Shown piece by piece: positions 15,320-16,455 of a stretch of 16,455 bases of DNA (within the stretch, counting starts at the first letter, position 1; every line of letters begins with the position of its first letter). The notes below the pieces were generated by a model, which was given only the letters and a program-made list of their open reading frames with translations, made no database searches and was not told where the DNA came from. Source of the stretch: a bacterium (GTDB lineage: Bacteria > CSSED10-310 > JAJRTK01). The DNA lies in contig JAJRTK010000385.1 in NCBI GenBank assembly GCA_024278345.1, positions 1 to 16,455 on the forward strand, given 5' to 3'. The translations under genes and the position numbers were made by a program.

Positions 15320-15372
15320 GAGGGCCTCCTCTTTCGGGTGGCTGGTTGAGGGTGGGGAAAAGGAGAGGCAGC

Positions 15373-15400
15373 TTTATCGGAGTGCGCCCCCTTTGTGCAA
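15373..15400 (-). promoter_or_regulatory. Candidate promoter of the M29 aminopeptidase gene
   Basis: On the minus strand TTGCAC (15400-15395), a 16-base spacer and GATAAA (15378-15373) lie about 54 bases upstream of the start codon. The match is partial (3/6 and 4/6), so this is only suggestive. Confidence 0.25.
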
Positions 15401-15550
15401 CAGTGGACATTCTGCGGGATTTCGGCTTCGCGCTGGAGTTTCCGGGGGGGGGAACGGTTTTTGGGTTGTGTTCCGCTCACATCGGCGTCCATCCGACCGC
15501 CACTGCTCGCCCGGGAAAGTGCCCGATGGTGGTCACGTGGCCGCTGTTCC

Positions 15551-16075
15551 TCACGATTTGGGCGGCCATGCCTTTGTGACGCCGTATCTTTGGCGCTGTT
15601 CCCCATCCGCCAGCAAGGGCGACCGGGTCATGGTGATGAACCCCAGTTTTTCTTTGTCGGGAAACTCGAACTGAAGCTCCACGAGCCCGTCTTCGTAAAA
15701 CAGGATCACCTCGTCCGGATCCTCGTCCCGCCAATAGGGATCGCCAAAGCGAGCGAGGATCTCATCAATCCCGGTTTGCGCCGTCAGTCGGATGATCTCT
15801 CCGGAGTGGCGGAATTGTCCAGGGAAACGTTCCATCGTCAGGAAGAGGTCGTCGAACAGGTCCTCCTGGGTTCCGATGTCGAATCCGTGTGTCTCGTCTT
15901 GAAATTCGTTCCGCTTGGACAGGGCCGTGGCAAAAAAGTCCAGCTCGGATACGGGTTCCCCCAATTTGGAGTACCCGCACCGAAACTCCGAAAGGTCAAT
16001 CACAAGGCTCAAATAAGCTTGGTGTGGCGGCTTGTTGGAGGGTTTTTGGGAGCGTAAGAAAGAAAAAATACCCAT
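15551..16075 (-). CDS. Small acidic protein of unknown function
   Basis: 174 residues, not assigned to a named family. The N-terminus MGIFSFLRSQKPSNK is short and basic but not a signal peptide. The rest is acidic and alpha/beta. The most distinctive stretch is at about 102-150: GIDEILARFGDPYWRDEDP followed by DEVILFYEDGLVELQFEF. The order helix, R-FG-P turn, and strands ending in a lysine-rich hairpin resembles small BamE/SmpA-like modules, but this is only pattern resemblance. AAGGAG lies 8 bases before ATG 16075, supporting the start. It leads the minus-strand run but is 231 bases from the next gene. Confidence 0.75.
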   Translation of the reverse strand: MGIFSFLRSQKPSNKPPHQAYLSLVIDLSEFRCGYSKLGEPVSELDFFATALSKRNEFQDETHGFDIGTQEDLFDDLFLTMERFPGQFRHSGEIIRLTAQTGIDEILARFGDPYWRDEDPDEVILFYEDGLVELQFEFPDKEKLGFITMTRSPLLADGEQRQRYGVTKAWPPKS

Positions 16076-16315
16076 GGATGAAGCTCCTTCTCCGAAAAAA
16101 CTGGTGAGCCGGCGGTAGCTTACGGCGGCACATCCGAATTCGGTCTTTCTCTGTTGGGATCAATTCTGTTGTGTTTTGATGAAGTTTATAGAAATATAGG
16201 GGAAAGATATCGGAGTCCCTCAGTCTTGCAGAGAACGACGATTTTACCGAAAACCATGTCCGAAATGTAGACCGCGACCAAAGCTGACGCATCACCCTTT
16301 CCTCCAAGGAAAGTC

Positions 16316-16340
16316 GGGCCTCGGTCATGGTACCGGCCAC
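16316..16340 (-). repeat. 25-bp repeat, inverted copy of 56-80
   Basis: Exact reverse complement of 56-80. It sits about 30 bases before the hairpin array, while the left copy sits about 23 bases after the matching hairpin. The two repeats therefore occur in the same neighbourhood at both ends. Confidence 0.8.
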
Positions 16341-16368
16341 CCGAAAAAAGCGCGCAGCGCACAAAGAT

Positions 16369-16455
16369 GTGGGTCCAGGGAGCTGGCTCCCTGGCGTGGG
16401 TCTGGGAGCGGCGCTCCCAGCGGAGGTCCGGAGGCGGAGCCTCCGCCGGGTTCCA
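16369..16455. repeat. Tandem array of short stem-loops at right window edge
   Basis: Three perfect hairpins stand in tandem, the first two preceded by GTGGGT: CCAGGGAG-CTGG-CTCCCTGG (16375-16394), CTGGGAGC-GGC-GCTCCCAG (16402-16420) and CGGAGGC-GGA-GCCTCCG (16429-16445). If the 17-base end overlap is merged, the hairpin at 15-33 is a fourth unit. Stems differ in sequence but all pair, and units are about 27 bases apart. The flank and first hairpin match the start of copy A at 6084-6116. Confidence 0.75.

Larger units (their letters stand above)
16076..16455. other. Non-coding right end with repeats
   Basis: No gene is supported here. The minus-strand frame 15996-16364 runs through repeat DNA and overlaps the start of the small unknown gene. 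16140-16200 is AT-rich and may hold the promoter of that gene, but no good -35/-10 pair is seen. 16316-16455 consists of the 25-bp repeat and the hairpin array. Confidence 0.6.

Noticed and set aside
15444-15452. Run of nine G as a phase-variation tract
   Set aside because: It is intergenic between two minus-strand genes and not in or just upstream of a promoter-like element I can support.
16308-16315. GGAAAGTC resembling part of the RNase P RNA core
   Set aside because: Only this short string matches; the surrounding conserved P RNA segments are absent and the sequence runs into the 25-bp repeat.

Overview
Organism. The window is GC-rich, densely coding bacterial chromosome. Several features together point to the Planctomycetes-Verrucomicrobia-Chlamydiae group, most likely Verrucomicrobiota. 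These are a DhnA-type class I aldolase, a membrane pseudokinase with PEGA and TPR modules, an orphan response regulator with a PATAN (DUF4388) domain, and intergenic stem-loop repeats of the kind CACCGGC-ATCTT-GCCGGTG. This assignment is inference from gene style. No rRNA, tRNA, CRISPR array, transposase or phage gene was found.

Layout. 1-55 is the end of a stem-loop cluster. 134-613 (+) is a small multi-pass membrane protein. 965-2017 (+) is class I fructose-bisphosphate aldolase. 2018-3036 is a 1-kb non-coding stretch with palindromic repeats. 3037-5178 (+) is a pseudokinase/PEGA/TPR membrane protein, followed by a secreted protein at 5247-5984 (+). 5985-6697 is a repeat island with three copies of a ~110-bp stem-loop unit and perfect 24-bp inverted repeats. 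6698-8548 (-) is a large lipoprotein. After a divergent intergenic region come three co-directional + genes: YkgJ-type cysteine cluster protein (8994-9653), five-domain S1 protein (9709-11205) and REC-PATAN response regulator (11283-12431). Converging on these with a 7-bp gap is a minus-strand run: M19-like dipeptidase (12439-13512), secreted DUF2059 protein (13565-14047), M29 aminopeptidase (14228-15319) and a small unknown protein (15551-16075). 16076-16455 is non-coding and ends in a tandem array of short stem-loops.

How the genes fit together. The aldolase serves central carbon metabolism. The two peptidases suggest peptide turnover, although the M19 protein has Gln where the metal-bridging Glu is expected. 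The pseudokinase protein and the secreted protein after it look like a two-gene envelope unit with unknown function. The YkgJ, S1 and response-regulator genes may be co-transcribed, but nothing in the sequence shows a shared pathway.

Most unusual. The strongest unexplained signal is the family of tri-nucleotide-loop hairpins found at both window ends and in the 6.0-6.65 kb island. Stem sequence varies between copies while pairing is kept. The last 17 bases equal the first 17, so the window may be a contig that starts and stops inside this repeat, or a circularised assembly.
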